A stretch of 41,126 bases of DNA. Source: Corallochytrium limacisporum (Eukaryota; Opisthokonta). The notes beneath the pieces were generated by a model that searched no databases, was not told where the DNA came from, and worked only from the letters and a program-made list of their open reading frames with translations. How positions within the stretch are numbered: position 1 is the stretch's first letter; every line of letters starts with the position of its first letter. Location of the stretch: positions 355,467-396,592 of the forward strand of contig PDIP01000022.1 of the NCBI GenBank assembly GCA_002811645.1. Direction: 5' to 3'. A program made the position numbers and the translations under genes. Positions 1 through 11,070 of the stretch are shown here, one piece after another.

Positions 1-3000
1 TGGTTCAAGTCATGGTGGTAATAGATGCTCATATTTAATTTTTTTGTACGACTACGATGTGTTCAATGTCAAGCCAAAGTCAAAATAGTCCATTTTTGAG
101 AGTAGCAGGGACTCTTCGTTTGAATCAGCTATTGAAATATTTTTTTATGATTGTTAAAAAGAGCAAAATATAATGAAATAGAATACAATCAATATAAATT
201 ATTATACAATCAAGATTGAAAAAGATCCTCGGGAGTCAAGTTTTTCGGAGTTTTGACCCTGACATACCAGACAGAGGGTGGTATTTTTTTTTAATCTTTT
301 GGCTGGCGATCTCCCCTTGTGACCTCTCTATAGAAACCAGAGGGGACGGGTGGCATTCCCAAAAAAGAAAATCAAATCAAGAAGAAAAAAAAAGGAAAAC
401 TAAAGAGAGAAAAAGAAAAGTGGACTCCCTGCTCACTATTACCCGTGCTCAGCACGTCCGGACCGGTCGCGCGTCCACAAGCACAGGAACAAAAACAGAC
501 ATGGACAGAGCAAAACAACATCCATGATAAAATATTCCGTATATTATAAATCAAAATATTCAGCAATGTTGTGTTATTTAAACCCAATATTTTGAAATAT
601 ATAAGTACTCAGTATATTATATTTTGCAGGTGCGCAGCCTACGCAACCGCCGTGCCTTACCCCTTCAAGCAAGTGTGCATGATATGGGAAGGAATACGAA
701 CCACCTCTCCCCCCCCCGCTTCCCCGATGCCACCCGTGTCCGTTGCTTGTCTCCTTTGTTCAGTACTGACACACTGGCCGGGCGCATCTGGGATGTGCCC
801 CTGCCTGCCCGCCTGTGCTATGATTGCGCTCTCCCCTTCATCGCCACAGGGGGCCCTCTCTGACTGTCGCTCATTTTCCCCGGTATTTTTGTCTTCCTTT
901 TTTTTCCGGTTTTCCTTTCCGTTTTTCTTCAATTTCAATTTCCTCGGAAATCCTTTGCAAAAGGGAGGAGCCATACCGAAAGTACGGCCGCAAAAAAAGG
1001 GAATGTTGATGAGGTGCCAAGGAGGGAGGGAGAATTGGAGGGGGGGCCGCACCACAGGAAAGCAAAAACCAAAACCAAAATCCCTCCCGTCTCCCCTACA
1101 AGCCTTCTTCTCTGTAAGAAACCAATGAGAAGGAATTCCTCCCCCCCCTTTCTTTTCTCCCACCACCAATTTTTTATTGGGTCTCCAGACAGCCTCCTCC
1201 CCTTTCACCACCACGAACAGAGAAAATGACACTCTTTATTAGTACGGAGTTCGCTTGAATTTTTTCGTTAACTTTGCCGGCGTAATTTCTTTGCTCATGT
1301 CGACCGGCCCGCCACGTACAAAACAATAAATACGGCACCATGGCTCACAACACGGCCAGGTGTGCCGAACCGGGAAAAGTCACAGCAGCAGCAGTCTGCG
1401 AACCCAACCAACCCCCCCCAAAAAAGCCAAACTCCCCACACCAACGAAGGAGCCCTACTACTGACGCTCCCTCTCTCCCCCTCCCTCCACCCCACACGAA
1501 ACGACGCCCTTATTCCTTTATACCTGTGCTGCGCATTACGCAATGGATCACATGGAACCGATTTGATCCGTCGATTGAGAGAGGAGAGTGGGCACCCCCC
1601 CCAATTCAAACACAACAAAACAAACAACCACGACGGAAGGAGCCAGCCACAACGGAAGATAAACACAGCAACCCCCACAAAGAGAGAGTCAATTCTCTCT
1701 CCCTCTCCCGCTCCCTTTCCCAACGAAGAAGACTGGAGAGGTGAAGGCAAAGGCGGTCCCGAGGGTTAATAGCCAAGGCTGTAAGAACGACAACGGGGAA
1801 ACATAAAGCTCTCATGACAAGAAAAATACAAGTACAAAGTACATAGAAACGGAAGAAACAGGGGCAAGGAAAGGCCCTTCTCCGGTGGAGTGGGAGCGCT
1901 AGGCGAAGGAAGGGAACGGGCGGGGGGGGCGAATATCACGCGCTCCCCCCCCCCCCTCCGCCCCTTCTTTCTCCCCAGGAGCCCAGAACGGGACTGGTTT
2001 TTTCTGTTTGTTTTTCTAATTGTACTTGGGGACTGCGCCTTGTCTTGAGTGCCTGACCGAGCGGGGTAGTGGAGCCGATGACACCTGCTTCACAAGGGGT
2101 CGCGGTCATGCACGTATACACATCTGCAGGACGGTTCCTGTTGGACAGCAAGTAAAACAAAAGTACAGCATGGTATATGTGGTCGATTCGTCAGTCTATC
2201 ATCAAGATAAGCGGACATCACCTGTTCACATGCCGATCACGAGATGATGTAAGTGGACTTCGGTTTGATACATCATGAGTTCATACAATGTCTTTCTTTC
2301 CCCGTTAGGAAAGTATACATTACCCTTCGTGGGGAGGATGGGTGTATCCATGATGATACGATCAGCGTATAGGAATGCTCGCACTGCGGATGACTAGGAC
2401 ATGACCTGAAGACAACCACTGTAGCCTGCGGCACACACACACACACGCACACACACACACACACACCCACATACCCTTCCAATGATCGTCAATGGCAATC
2501 AAGTAATTACACAATGGTCTCCGGATATAGCAAATTGTCACATTACCAAACGAGGCAAGTCATTGGCAAGATCAGCAAGGGAGGTCCAATCTATTGGGTG
2601 TAGAGGGTCATGCTGATTGCATGGTCAAAGACCGGCCCCGCCTCGGTGCTGCACAACAAATCCGCCTGCCACGATCCCAGTGAGCTCCCAACACCGGCCC
2701 ATCCCCAACCTTGAAATCCCTCCACATAATTCAAATTAAATATACGGACTCCAAATCCCATTTCGTGTCCCCTGCGAAAGGGGGGCCTGTTTTTCTGTGT
2801 AGCTGGACGGGTGTTGCGTGTGTGTGAGCAATGGGAGGCCGGGAGGGGCACGCACTCTTGGCGGAGAAAGGGGGGGGGGGGCAAACTCTCTCCCACCTCT
2901 TTTCTTGCGCTCGGGCTCCCCACAGCGCCCCGCCTTCTCCCCCCATTACTCACTCACGTGTTGGCAAATTTCTGGGCAGGCTTCAACGGACCTGTTTGCT

Positions 3001-3318
3001 GGATTGGATGTTTGCCCGACAAGAACCCAGTCGTTGGATACTGTGTGTTCATCTTATAGCCAGAGAATTCTTGTCAATGGATGAACGGATATGGACCAGT
3101 GAATGGCATGATCTGGAAGCATTGCTTTGGCCGATTTGTCACTAAAAGGTATGATGGAGAGGCGGGTGTTCCGAAGGATGGACATTTCTAGGCAGGAGCA
3201 TAGCTGTCAATAACCGGAGATGTTTTGGAGTAGTTGTATTAACTATGGTCTGACTGAATTTGCATTGTAGTCTAGAACATTTGTTTCATACATGGTGCCA
3301 GAATAAGAAAATAAGACC
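1..3318. other. Spacer with low-complexity tracts, no gene recognised
   Basis: The first 250 bases are AT-rich. After that the stretch is dominated by polypurine and polypyrimidine tracts, several G or C homopolymers of 8 to 12 bases (for example 709-717, 1945-1956 and 2870-2881) and a CA microsatellite. Open frames of up to 190 codons exist on both strands at about 571-1232 and 1295-1769. They overlap each other, consist of biased Pro/Ser/Arg/Lys sequence and show no domain, so I do not call them genes. An AATAAA at about 1324 has no clear coding partner. The promoter and 5' UTR of the gene starting at 3319 must lie in the last few hundred bases. Confidence 0.6.
2432..2467. repeat. CA dinucleotide microsatellite
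   Basis: A run of CA repeats, about 18 units with one interruption (ACGC near 2446), lies inside the 5' spacer. On the opposite strand it would read as a Val-Cys run, which explains an artificial open frame there. Confidence 0.93.
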
Positions 3319-4608
3319 ATGAGTCTAGCTCAACGATTCAGCCGACTGCCACTGCGGTCAGCAGGGTTTGCCACTGTGCCAGTGCTTCGGAGTTTCGTTC
3401 CACAGCGAATTGCATTACATCCGCATCGGGCGATCGCCATGGCAGCGCGTCTACGCAACAATGGCATACCACCTGGTCGTCCCGGTCCTTCGGGTACGGG
3501 TCCAATGGGTGCTGGTGGTAGGGCTCCTCCTGCTGGCGCACAGGGTGCCTATCCTCCAGGACAGCAGCAGCCACCTCAGGGACCAGGAGCGCCGCCAGAG
3601 AACGACGGAGTCATCGTTGACGGCAGTGGGCGCAAGATCGAACACGCGCCGAAGGACCCCAAATCGTCAGATGACACAACATTGGGAGCTCAGCAGGCGG
3701 GAGGAAAACCTAAGCCACGGATTCCAATGGTAGAGCTTGATCCGTCAAATATAAACGCCATTCTGAGCGGGCGCAAGGAGCCCGTTCTGCTCTTTGGCTA
3801 CGTCGCCAACCACGGCCCGTCTGTGGAGGCGGAAAACCTTGTGCGTCAGTTTGTTAGCGGTCTCGGAGGGCAGGTCATTATTGGACGCCTGAACGTTCAG
3901 GCGCAGCAGATGCTCGCGCAGCAATTGCAGATTCAGTCTGCACCAGTTGTCTACCTGATCCACCAGGGACGGATGTTGGATCGCTTCGCGGGACAGCCTC
4001 GGGAAATGCCAGCTTTCTTGCAACGCATCCAGCAGATGCTCGGGATCAAGCGCGAACGGACGGTAGCAGACATGCTGGAGGAGGCCAACTCGTTCCGCCT
4101 GCAAGGGAACTACGGCCAAGCGGATGACGTGTTCAATGCCATTGTCCAGCACAAGGACTCCAGCGATCAACAGCGGGCCCAGGCGCTGGCTGGCGTGTGC
4201 CAGTGCAAGGCCATTACCGGCGACATCGCGGACGCGCGAACATTGCTGACGGAGCTCAAAGAACAGTTTAAAGCCGCGCAGACGTTGCCCGAAGTCAAGG
4301 AGGCAGTCGCGAGCGTGGAATTGGCTGAGGACGGCAGTGGGGTTGATGTAGCCGCGCTAGAGGCGCAACTGGCCAATCTTGAAGGGGCTGCCAAGAATCA
4401 AGCCCTCTACGACCTGACTATTGGTTATTTTGCTTCGAATCAACCGCAGAAGAGCCTGGAGACGATGATTGCCCTTACCAGGGCGGACAAGAAATGGAAC
4501 AATGGAGCGGCAACTCGCGTTGCAAACAGACTGTTCAGTGCCCTGCCCAAAGATGCGGATTATGTCAAGGAGTTCCGCAAGCGATTCAAAAACATGCTCT
4601 ACCTGTGA
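3319..4608 (+). CDS. CnoX/YbbN-type thioredoxin-TPR protein, probably mitochondrial
   Basis: A 429-residue protein starting at an ATG in good context (AAGACCATGA). Residues 1-45 are rich in Arg, Ser and Ala with almost no acid, like a mitochondrial presequence. A Pro/Gly/Gln-rich linker follows (50-130), then a thioredoxin-like fold (about 135-243) with the cis-Pro loop SAPVVY near 209, then an alpha-helical TPR-like half (250-400) and a C-terminal FRKRFKNMLYL resembling the YbbN end. Bacterial CnoX (YbbN) is a chaperone-thioredoxin that hands clients to GroEL and DnaK and guards them against oxidation. Here the active-site position reads FGYVANHGPS, so no CXXC is present and reductase activity is unlikely. 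I infer a holdase or co-chaperone in mitochondria; a plastid location is less likely. It converges on SEC24, with 278 bp between stop codons. Confidence 0.88.
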   Translation: MSLAQRFSRLPLRSAGFATVPVLRSFVPQRIALHPHRAIAMAARLRNNGIPPGRPGPSGTGPMGAGGRAPPAGAQGAYPPGQQQPPQGPGAPPENDGVIVDGSGRKIEHAPKDPKSSDDTTLGAQQAGGKPKPRIPMVELDPSNINAILSGRKEPVLLFGYVANHGPSVEAENLVRQFVSGLGGQVIIGRLNVQAQQMLAQQLQIQSAPVVYLIHQGRMLDRFAGQPREMPAFLQRIQQMLGIKRERTVADMLEEANSFRLQGNYGQADDVFNAIVQHKDSSDQQRAQALAGVCQCKAITGDIADARTLLTELKEQFKAAQTLPEVKEAVASVELAEDGSGVDVAALEAQLANLEGAAKNQALYDLTIGYFASNQPQKSLETMIALTRADKKWNNGAATRVANRLFSALPKDADYVKEFRKRFKNMLYL

Positions 4609-4886
4609 AGCATGTAGACCATGAATACGATTCCCAGCTCAAGAGCGACTAAGGAGAGCTTGCGTGCACCCGCAACAGAGTCGAGGACCAATTCCCCGCT
4701 TCTACTATTAAAGGATAGAATGCACCGTACAAATGGTTTCTATTATATATACATGCTCAGATTCGAATTCGGGTCCCTCTTGTCCTTGTCAGATACCAAC
4801 CGTGAATTGCACTTGGACGTTTGGGGCTTGCGGAAGCAAATAATTGAGAGGCAGATTTAAACAATTTAGTGACTAACACCGTTTAC

Positions 4887-7800
4887 TTACTTGTTCACCT
4901 GACGCTGAATGTGGCTCAGGAATTCATGGTAGCTCATGACGTTCTGCGCACGGTCCTCAACCATTTGTGCCAGGAACAGCTGTCGCTGCGGATCCTCCTC
5001 GCGCATGACGTAGATCAGGGCGTGGTAGCCGCTTGATTCGGAACGGATCTGTGCAAGGATATTGCGTACGCGACGGTTGAGGTCATTGTCAAGGGCCGGC
5101 AGGCCGACCATGTTCGGATTCATCTCCATGTAGCTCGATACACCGAGCAGGTCGCGAATTATGTCCCCGTTCACGTTTCTGCTTACCCATAGGTACATGG
5201 CAATGCCCGTGTCAAGCAAAAACACGCCGGAACGATCTAGATTGGCTGACGTTAGAGCCAGGCGCGGGGGCATGATAATCCGTCCCGTGCGCTCGTCCTC
5301 GGTTCCGATCTGTTCTGGCAGGTTATGTAAGGCGTACATGTGACCGTAAATGTACCTCAATGCCATCTTCACTGGTAGAATCTTGAACAGCATCATCGCG
5401 TAGGCACGGTGGTCCAGGCCAACGTTGCCACCCTGGCGGAACGCTGGGTGCTTCAGTAGGGCCAGCATGTACATAGCGAATGGCACCATGGACTCAGGAC
5501 AGCTCAATTGCGTGTTCACGCCACCTGCAACCTCCTTGCGGAAGGCGGAGAGGGAGTCACTCACAGCATTGATAATGGCTTCCCGAGCATCCTGGAGCTT
5601 CGCATTGAGTGCGCGATCCACGGCCATGGACGCAAGCAGACCGACGCTACAGTTGACGTCGAGGGCGTTGTAGACATCGGCGGCAACAGTAGTGACATTG
5701 CAGGCCAAGGTGTGCACTCGGATCCGGCGCTCTCCGTTGGTCGCAGTGTAGAGCAGAGCGCACTGGAAGCAAACCTTGTCAGCAGAAGTCAATGGTTCGT
5801 CAATGGTTACGTTGATGTAGTACGCGTTATCGGGCGTGACGGTGGGAAGAGCAAGCAGGTCGGTCGACCGCACAAAGAAGTGACCGTGGAAGCCGCTCAG
5901 GGTCATGCCCTTGGAGCAACGCACGCGCATTACGGCCTCCAAACCGAGAGGGCGGCTGAGGTAATGGCGGAATTCTTCGCAGAACTTGCGCTTCATGTCT
6001 GGGTTGCGCTGCTGGTGGAACCCAGGGTAGTAAAAGCCCGTACCAGCTGAATACTTGGCCAGGGCCGTGATCGTCGCGAGGTCGGTGTACTGACCGCTGA
6101 ACAGGAATGTGTCCACTCCGACCTGCTGGCGACTGGCATCCACCGCAGACTTCTTGTAGAAATCGGATGCGGGCTGCAGATGGGTCATTTCCATACCATT
6201 GCCACGCTTCGAAGGGTCGTCCCGGTTCTTCAAGGCTCCCACTCCAACAGTCGGGAGGCCCATCTGGAAGACACTGATGCGACCACCTGTGGTGCCAATC
6301 AGCTTCTGTGCGGCCATCAACGCCGGTCCCAGTGCACTGTTAACATCCATGGTTCCCTGGAACATGGTGGGGAGCCTGTCGAGCAGAATATCGATGATTT
6401 CCCGGCTTTCCTTTAGGTTCACCATCAAGTCCTCCGGCGAGGGCAAGAATACGTCCTGAATATCCGGCACAACATACTGTTGAGGGGCAGTGGCAGTGGC
6501 GCGCAGGTTGTAGAAGTGCACGCTGCTGTCGTAGGTGATGAAACCAATGTTGCGACGGTTGTCTCCTGGAATGTTGTCGAGCTGCTCCTTGATCACATTG
6601 GCCACGGCGGAAACCACACCGGCTTCCACAGATGCGTAGCTTACGTCGATGAGGAAGAGGCAGACGGTGGGCTGTGGCGGACGGATCATGTACTCGCTGG
6701 GAGCAATGTACTCCACTGTGCCACTGTTAAGTTCTACGCGACTGTTGCGGTCAATATACTGCCGCGTCTGTGGATGGTAATCAAACTCTGGAGGAAAGTC
6801 GTTCGGTCGGTAGCAAATGCAACAGCGCCATCTCCGTCCCTGGTCGAAGAACTGCACAAAGGGGTTGAGATACGTGCGGCAGGCTCGGCACCGAATAATC
6901 TGGGTCGTCGTGATGGCCTCAAGGTCCGCGTCCTTCATGGGCTTGAACGGATGCAGGTACAAGCCAAACGGCACCTTGGACTTTGCCAGCAAGGAGGCTG
7001 TCTGCGGTACGTTCTTGAGGGTGCAAGTCATCATGCTCGGGTCCACGTTGCGGTCTTCCAGTTCGGGGGCCAGAGTGCGGGCGGAAGTGTCTGTTTCATA
7101 CTCTGGCATCGGCTTTTTGACGGCGAGGAGGTTGATACCACCGACGCCACCCCCCATCTGAGGCTGCATGCCCATTGGGGGCATCATTCCCGGAGCGGGG
7201 GCCATGCCAGGACCCGGGGGCATACCTGGGGCGGGGGCCATGCCAGGAGCACCACCCATCATTCCCGGCTGTTGTTGGGGCGGAAAACCACCCGGAGCAC
7301 CTGGAGGAGGCATCTGACCCGGAGGAGGCATTTGACCCGGAGGAGGCATTTGACCTGGAGGAGGCATTTGACCTGGAGGATGGATTCCGCCGAACTGCTG
7401 TTGTTGTTGTGGAGGCTGCTGCATTCCTGGAGCGGGCATCTGACCCGGAGGAGGAGGACCACCGTACTGTTGCTGCTGCTGCTGCTGGAGAGGTCCACCA
7501 GGCGAAGGCATTCCCGCTGATGGAGGACCGCCCGGCTGCTGCTGACTAGTGATGTTCATCTGGCCCATTTGCTGTGTCATTTGTCCCATGGCACCACCAG
7601 GAGGTCCCGCAGGTGTAGCACCTGGACCAACCGAACCGTTTGGCATACCTCCTGGAGGTGCACCAGCCGGGGGTTGTCCAGGGTAGACACGACGCTGCGG
7701 CTGTTGTTGCTGACTCGGAGGTCCCGAAGGAGGGCCACCGGCACCTGGGAGTGCCGCTCCACCCGGTGGTGGCGCCGCAGGCTTCTGACCGAAAGACCCA

Positions 7801-8117
7801 GGTTGTGGCGGACCGCCAGGGGGAGGCATGCCCCCTGGGGGTCCTGCTGGCCTGGGTGGTGTGCCGGCCATCGGCGGTTGTGCCTGCTGCTGCGGTGGCT
7901 GCTGCTGGCCGGGGTAGCCGTAGTTCTGGCCGGAGGGTCCTGGTGGAGGCGCGCCTGCTCGCGGCGGCCCACCGGGGGGTGGTGGCCCACTACCGTACTG
8001 TTGCTGTGGTTGTCCCGGGGGTCCTGCAGGAGGTACACCATAGCCTGGCTGCTGTTGCTGTCCCGGAGGTGGTGCACCGTAGCCTGGCTGCTGGGGTGGA
8101 TATCCTTGGTTCTGCAT
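4887..8117 (-). CDS. SEC24: COPII coat subunit Sec24
   Basis: A 1076-residue protein. Sec24 is the cargo-binding subunit of the COPII inner coat, working with Sec23 and Sar1 at ER exit sites. Residues 1-330 are a Pro/Gly/Gln-rich disordered region, as in other Sec24 proteins. The zinc finger is C410-x2-C413 ... C432-x2-C435. The trunk (vWA-like) domain follows, beginning PTVCLFLIDVSYAS near 483, then the beta-sandwich, helical and gelsolin-like regions to the C-terminus. The length is normal for the family. The N-terminal half contains Gln runs and a short minisatellite coding for PPPGQM. The ATG at 8117 is the first in frame and precedes the Pro/Gln region directly. Identification is secure; which Sec24 paralogue it is cannot be told from sequence alone. 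Confidence 0.97.
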   Translation of the reverse strand: MQNQGYPPQQPGYGAPPPGQQQQPGYGVPPAGPPGQPQQQYGSGPPPPGGPPRAGAPPPGPSGQNYGYPGQQQPPQQQAQPPMAGTPPRPAGPPGGMPPPGGPPQPGSFGQKPAAPPPGGAALPGAGGPPSGPPSQQQQPQRRVYPGQPPAGAPPGGMPNGSVGPGATPAGPPGGAMGQMTQQMGQMNITSQQQPGGPPSAGMPSPGGPLQQQQQQQYGGPPPPGQMPAPGMQQPPQQQQQFGGIHPPGQMPPPGQMPPPGQMPPPGQMPPPGAPGGFPPQQQPGMMGGAPGMAPAPGMPPGPGMAPAPGMMPPMGMQPQMGGGVGGINLLAVKKPMPEYETDTSARTLAPELEDRNVDPSMMTCTLKNVPQTASLLAKSKVPFGLYLHPFKPMKDADLEAITTTQIIRCRACRTYLNPFVQFFDQGRRWRCCICYRPNDFPPEFDYHPQTRQYIDRNSRVELNSGTVEYIAPSEYMIRPPQPTVCLFLIDVSYASVEAGVVSAVANVIKEQLDNIPGDNRRNIGFITYDSSVHFYNLRATATAPQQYVVPDIQDVFLPSPEDLMVNLKESREIIDILLDRLPTMFQGTMDVNSALGPALMAAQKLIGTTGGRISVFQMGLPTVGVGALKNRDDPSKRGNGMEMTHLQPASDFYKKSAVDASRQQVGVDTFLFSGQYTDLATITALAKYSAGTGFYYPGFHQQRNPDMKRKFCEEFRHYLSRPLGLEAVMRVRCSKGMTLSGFHGHFFVRSTDLLALPTVTPDNAYYINVTIDEPLTSADKVCFQCALLYTATNGERRIRVHTLACNVTTVAADVYNALDVNCSVGLLASMAVDRALNAKLQDAREAIINAVSDSLSAFRKEVAGGVNTQLSCPESMVPFAMYMLALLKHPAFRQGGNVGLDHRAYAMMLFKILPVKMALRYIYGHMYALHNLPEQIGTEDERTGRIIMPPRLALTSANLDRSGVFLLDTGIAMYLWVSRNVNGDIIRDLLGVSSYMEMNPNMVGLPALDNDLNRRVRNILAQIRSESSGYHALIYVMREEDPQRQLFLAQMVEDRAQNVMSYHEFLSHIQRQVNK
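7301..7382 (-). repeat. Coding minisatellite in SEC24 (PPPGQM units)
   Basis: Four near-identical 18-bp units (GGAGGAGGCATTTGACC type), with degenerate copies either side, encode tandem PPPGQM hexapeptides in the disordered N-terminal region of Sec24. Copies differ at single synonymous positions, which fits recent slippage or unequal exchange. Because the period is a multiple of three, length changes keep the frame. Confidence 0.8.
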
Positions 8118-10064
8118 TGTTTTGATTGTCTACTGAAAGCAAACGTCCCAGTTAACACCCTGGACTGCTGCTATGGTTAATATATGATCTATCTCTCAAA
8201 GACTATATCTCTCCTCTGTCAAGTCAATATGTCTTACCAGACATTCATATTGATTGACTCCGAACTCTAATCACACTAGTATTCTTCTTTTCCTTGGAAT
8301 GCTTTGGAGGAACCCAAACCTCATAAACAGATTATCCCAAACTCGTCTCTCGGCAAAGTTTGAGAGTGCCTTGCTTCAACTGAAATACCATTTTTCCTAT
8401 TTATCACATAGTACTACGGACGACGCTTCCGGACTTTGCCAAGCCACACGCCACGTACAGTATCGGCGTTTGGTCTGCAACTTCGGATGCCACTGGCCTG
8501 TTTCCTGTGGACGTTAGCCACGAGACTCACAGATTCTCGCTCCGTTTCCTTTCCGACCCCAGCGCCTCACCCTGCCTGCCCACCAGCACCTGCACAAAGT
8601 CAGAACAGTAATACTGGTAAACATACTGCGGTGAAGCACCACGGTGCGCTCAGGGGGGTGCCGAAGAAAACAAAAACAAAAAGGGGACGAGGAGGAGAGA
8701 AAAATCGGAAGCGAGACTCTGAAAGGGAGGGCTCCCCGGGGGGGGGGAGAGAGAGACTGAGATGGTAAGAAAAAACGAAAAATATCGAGAACGGTTCGGG
8801 ACGGAGCCCAAGCTGCCAAGCCAGGGTAAACTTGCGGAGTTAAAAAAGGACTCCCGTTTAACACTGCGAACAGTCTAAGTTTTGTTTTTAATCTTCTTTC
8901 GCTGGGTCCCGGTGCCTCCGCACTTTTCCCACTGCTCTGCTGGTGTGGCTTGGGGAGGTAACGAAGAGCAAAATTGCCGCTCCGGGCGGAGAGTGTTGAT
9001 CCAGTGATGCGGTACTTACAGAGTCGGACGGAGCCGCGCCAGAAAGTCAAACTTTTGCCGGATTTTGTCCGGAACAGGTGGAACCTGAGAAATGTGTTAT
9101 TTCTGCGCATATCTATGGACATGTGAAATTCCGTATATCATATTTAATACATTCTTATATTGTAATGTGTCTTGGGTAGAACAATAAGTATATCATAAGC
9201 CCACCAGACTGCTTTGTTGGCAACAAATGGTTCCGCTTTCCCTAACCTGTATTTATAACTGAACCCCAATAACATAATGAAAGGGATTAAACCAACAAAC
9301 CAAAACCAGCATCGAAGACGATCGGCAGGACCTCTTTGCCCCCCCTGCCAGGCGTTCCCCCTCCTTTTCGCTCTTGCCCTCAATGGAAGGAGTTGAACAG
9401 GGGGGCGCAAGGTGAAATGGTCCCCCTTTCACACAGACCTCTCGGTGACCCGTCCTAAAGGCGCCTGGCGTATGAAAATCTGATGAGGCGGCCTGGCCGC
9501 CCGCCCCTAAGTCCCCCAGGTCTAATTCGCACACCTCAGCCAGAAGCACAAAGGAAATTCTATCTGGAGAATACACAAAAATGGTACCGCGCACGGGTTG
9601 GCGGTTCTCGCTGCAGATATAAGCCGATATCAATTGATTTATAACCCGCACCATGTCAACCATTAACACCTGAAAAGACATTCCCTCCAAGGCGTTTTTT
9701 TCGCTTTCCTTCACCCAACCGAGATGTCATCTGTGCCTGGAATCCGTGGAGAAGTAGCATTCCCCGAAAAGGGAAAGTTTCGCTGACTTGGCCTGCAAAC
9801 CTCACCGATGCCGGCAACAGTGGAGCCTTGCGACGGTGCCGTGTACATACTGAACGGACCGCGAAGGGGTTTATTTTCAACAAAACAGTCTTATTAATGT
9901 AGTGGCAGTCTGTGTACCATCCAATGGCAATTCAACACAGTTGACAGAAATTTGGTAGGCCCCGCAAATTGTGACGGCGCCATTGTGCACAGTTGAGGTA
10001 TTTTGGGGTCTTGTAACATTTGACTTATACGTGTTGCATGGGAAGAATTGAAAGAACAGACACC
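8118..10064. other. Divergent spacer between SEC24 and the C2-domain gene
   Basis: About 1.9 kb that must hold the promoters of both flanking genes. It contains a G run (8738-8747), an A/G-rich stretch (about 8670-8760) and an AT-rich stretch near 9120-9180. A 202-codon minus-strand frame (8514-9122) and a 153-codon one (9253-9714) are open, but they show no domain and cross low-complexity sequence. I see nothing else in it. Confidence 0.5.
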
Positions 10065-10457
10065 ATGATTGCAGAAGACATGACTGCAGATAGCATATCT
10101 TTGAGTGTACGTGTGTGCCAGGCTAAGTCATTGCGTAAGGCAGACATTATGAGTAGTGATCCGTACGCCAAGGTCATTGTTGGAGAGCAAGACTTCAAGA
10201 CTAAGGTGAAAACCTTTACTTGTAAGCCCAAATGGGACGAGCAGTACACATTTGCGACGGTCGACAGTGGTCCACTACGAGTTGAGGTGTGGGACCATGA
10301 CGATGTTAGCGCCGATGACCTGTTGGGTGTTGTGGAATTCAAAATCAATGAGATTGCCACCGACGGCTATGAGAAGAAATGGTATCCGCTTGAGGATCCG
10401 GGCCGCAAGAAGCAAAAAGGGGAAATTGAGCTTGAAATCCGGAAGCTTTGGGTATGA
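10065..10457 (+). CDS. Small C2-domain protein, calcium/phospholipid binding
   Basis: A single C2 domain fills almost the whole protein (130 residues from this start). The calcium-binding loops look complete: an Asp in RKAD, the SSDPYAKV loop with its Asp, and the third loop WDHDDVSADDLLG with several Asp. Stand-alone C2 proteins of this kind bind acidic membrane lipids when calcium rises and act as membrane-recruited signalling or trafficking factors. I chose the ATG at 10065 because its context (ACACCATGA, A at -3) is better than that of the in-frame ATG at 10038 (T at -3); the upstream start would add nine residues. An AATAAA lies at 10549-10554, 92 bases past the stop. Confidence 0.88.
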   Translation: MIAEDMTADSISLSVRVCQAKSLRKADIMSSDPYAKVIVGEQDFKTKVKTFTCKPKWDEQYTFATVDSGPLRVEVWDHDDVSADDLLGVVEFKINEIATDGYEKKWYPLEDPGRKKQKGEIELEIRKLWV

Positions 10458-11070
10458 CGAATCCCATAGGCTAACAGGTTCTAAAAACTCAGGCACACAA
10501 GCGAACGCTATTCTGCACGCAAGTAATTTGCGACGAAGACAAATCAGTAATAAAACATTCATTATCATGGGGTGGATGCAAGATGATACCCTGTAATGGG
10601 CAGACTACATAACCAGTCCAAAAAATATAGTCGGTCGCTTCCAGCGCTCGGAACAAACGAGTACATCGCAAACCGAGGATTTTTCACAATAGCTCGAGGT
10701 GTCGGGTCCGAACAATTTCGTTGCGGGTTGACCGTCTTACCCATTTCCTCAGGCCCAAAGGGAACCGGGAAAATAGACCCCCCATATTCATTGGTTGGTA
10801 AATGGGAGTCTATTTTTCCGACTCGCCTTCGTGTTTGGGTGGGACTCCAGTGCTCGTCGCGCGCGAAAGGTTTCGCCGAGTGCGCAGGATTTGGCACGGG
10901 CAAGGGAAGAGCTAGAAGAGCTAGATAGAGCTGAACTCTAGAGCTAACTCTTGAGACGTTACCCAACCATTGACAACCTTGTGCTGGTATGCCCCGTAAT
11001 GACCACGTTCCTAATACATCTTGCAATATGACCTAAGTACACCACAGTGGATCTACAGAAGATAAAGACC
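10458..11070. other. Spacer between C2 and LRR genes
   Basis: About 610 bp. It carries the C2 gene's probable polyadenylation signal and, near 10905-10950, a cluster of four AGAGCTA/AGCTAGA-type motifs in direct and inverted order just upstream of the LRR gene. No further gene is seen. Confidence 0.5.
10549..10554 (+). terminator. Probable polyadenylation signal of the C2 gene
   Basis: AATAAA, 92 bases downstream of the C2-domain stop codon on the coding strand. The spacing is reasonable for a short 3' UTR. Confidence 0.45.

Noticed and set aside
571-1232. Overlapping frames of 185 (+) and 191 (-) codons
   Set aside because: They are mutually antisense, of biased composition over homopolymer and polypyrimidine tracts, with no domain.
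6480-7520. 346-codon plus-strand frame antisense to SEC24
   Set aside because: It is the complement of the Pro/Gly/Gln-rich coding sequence and conserved Sec24 core; its Arg/His/Leu-rich product has no domain.
8514-9122. 202-codon minus-strand frame between SEC24 and the C2 gene
   Set aside because: It crosses a G run and low-complexity sequence, shows no domain, and sits where promoters are expected.
11047-11070. Upstream GTG start for the LRR gene
   Set aside because: The ATG at 11071 has a strong context shared with the gene at 3319, and non-ATG starts are rare in eukaryotes.
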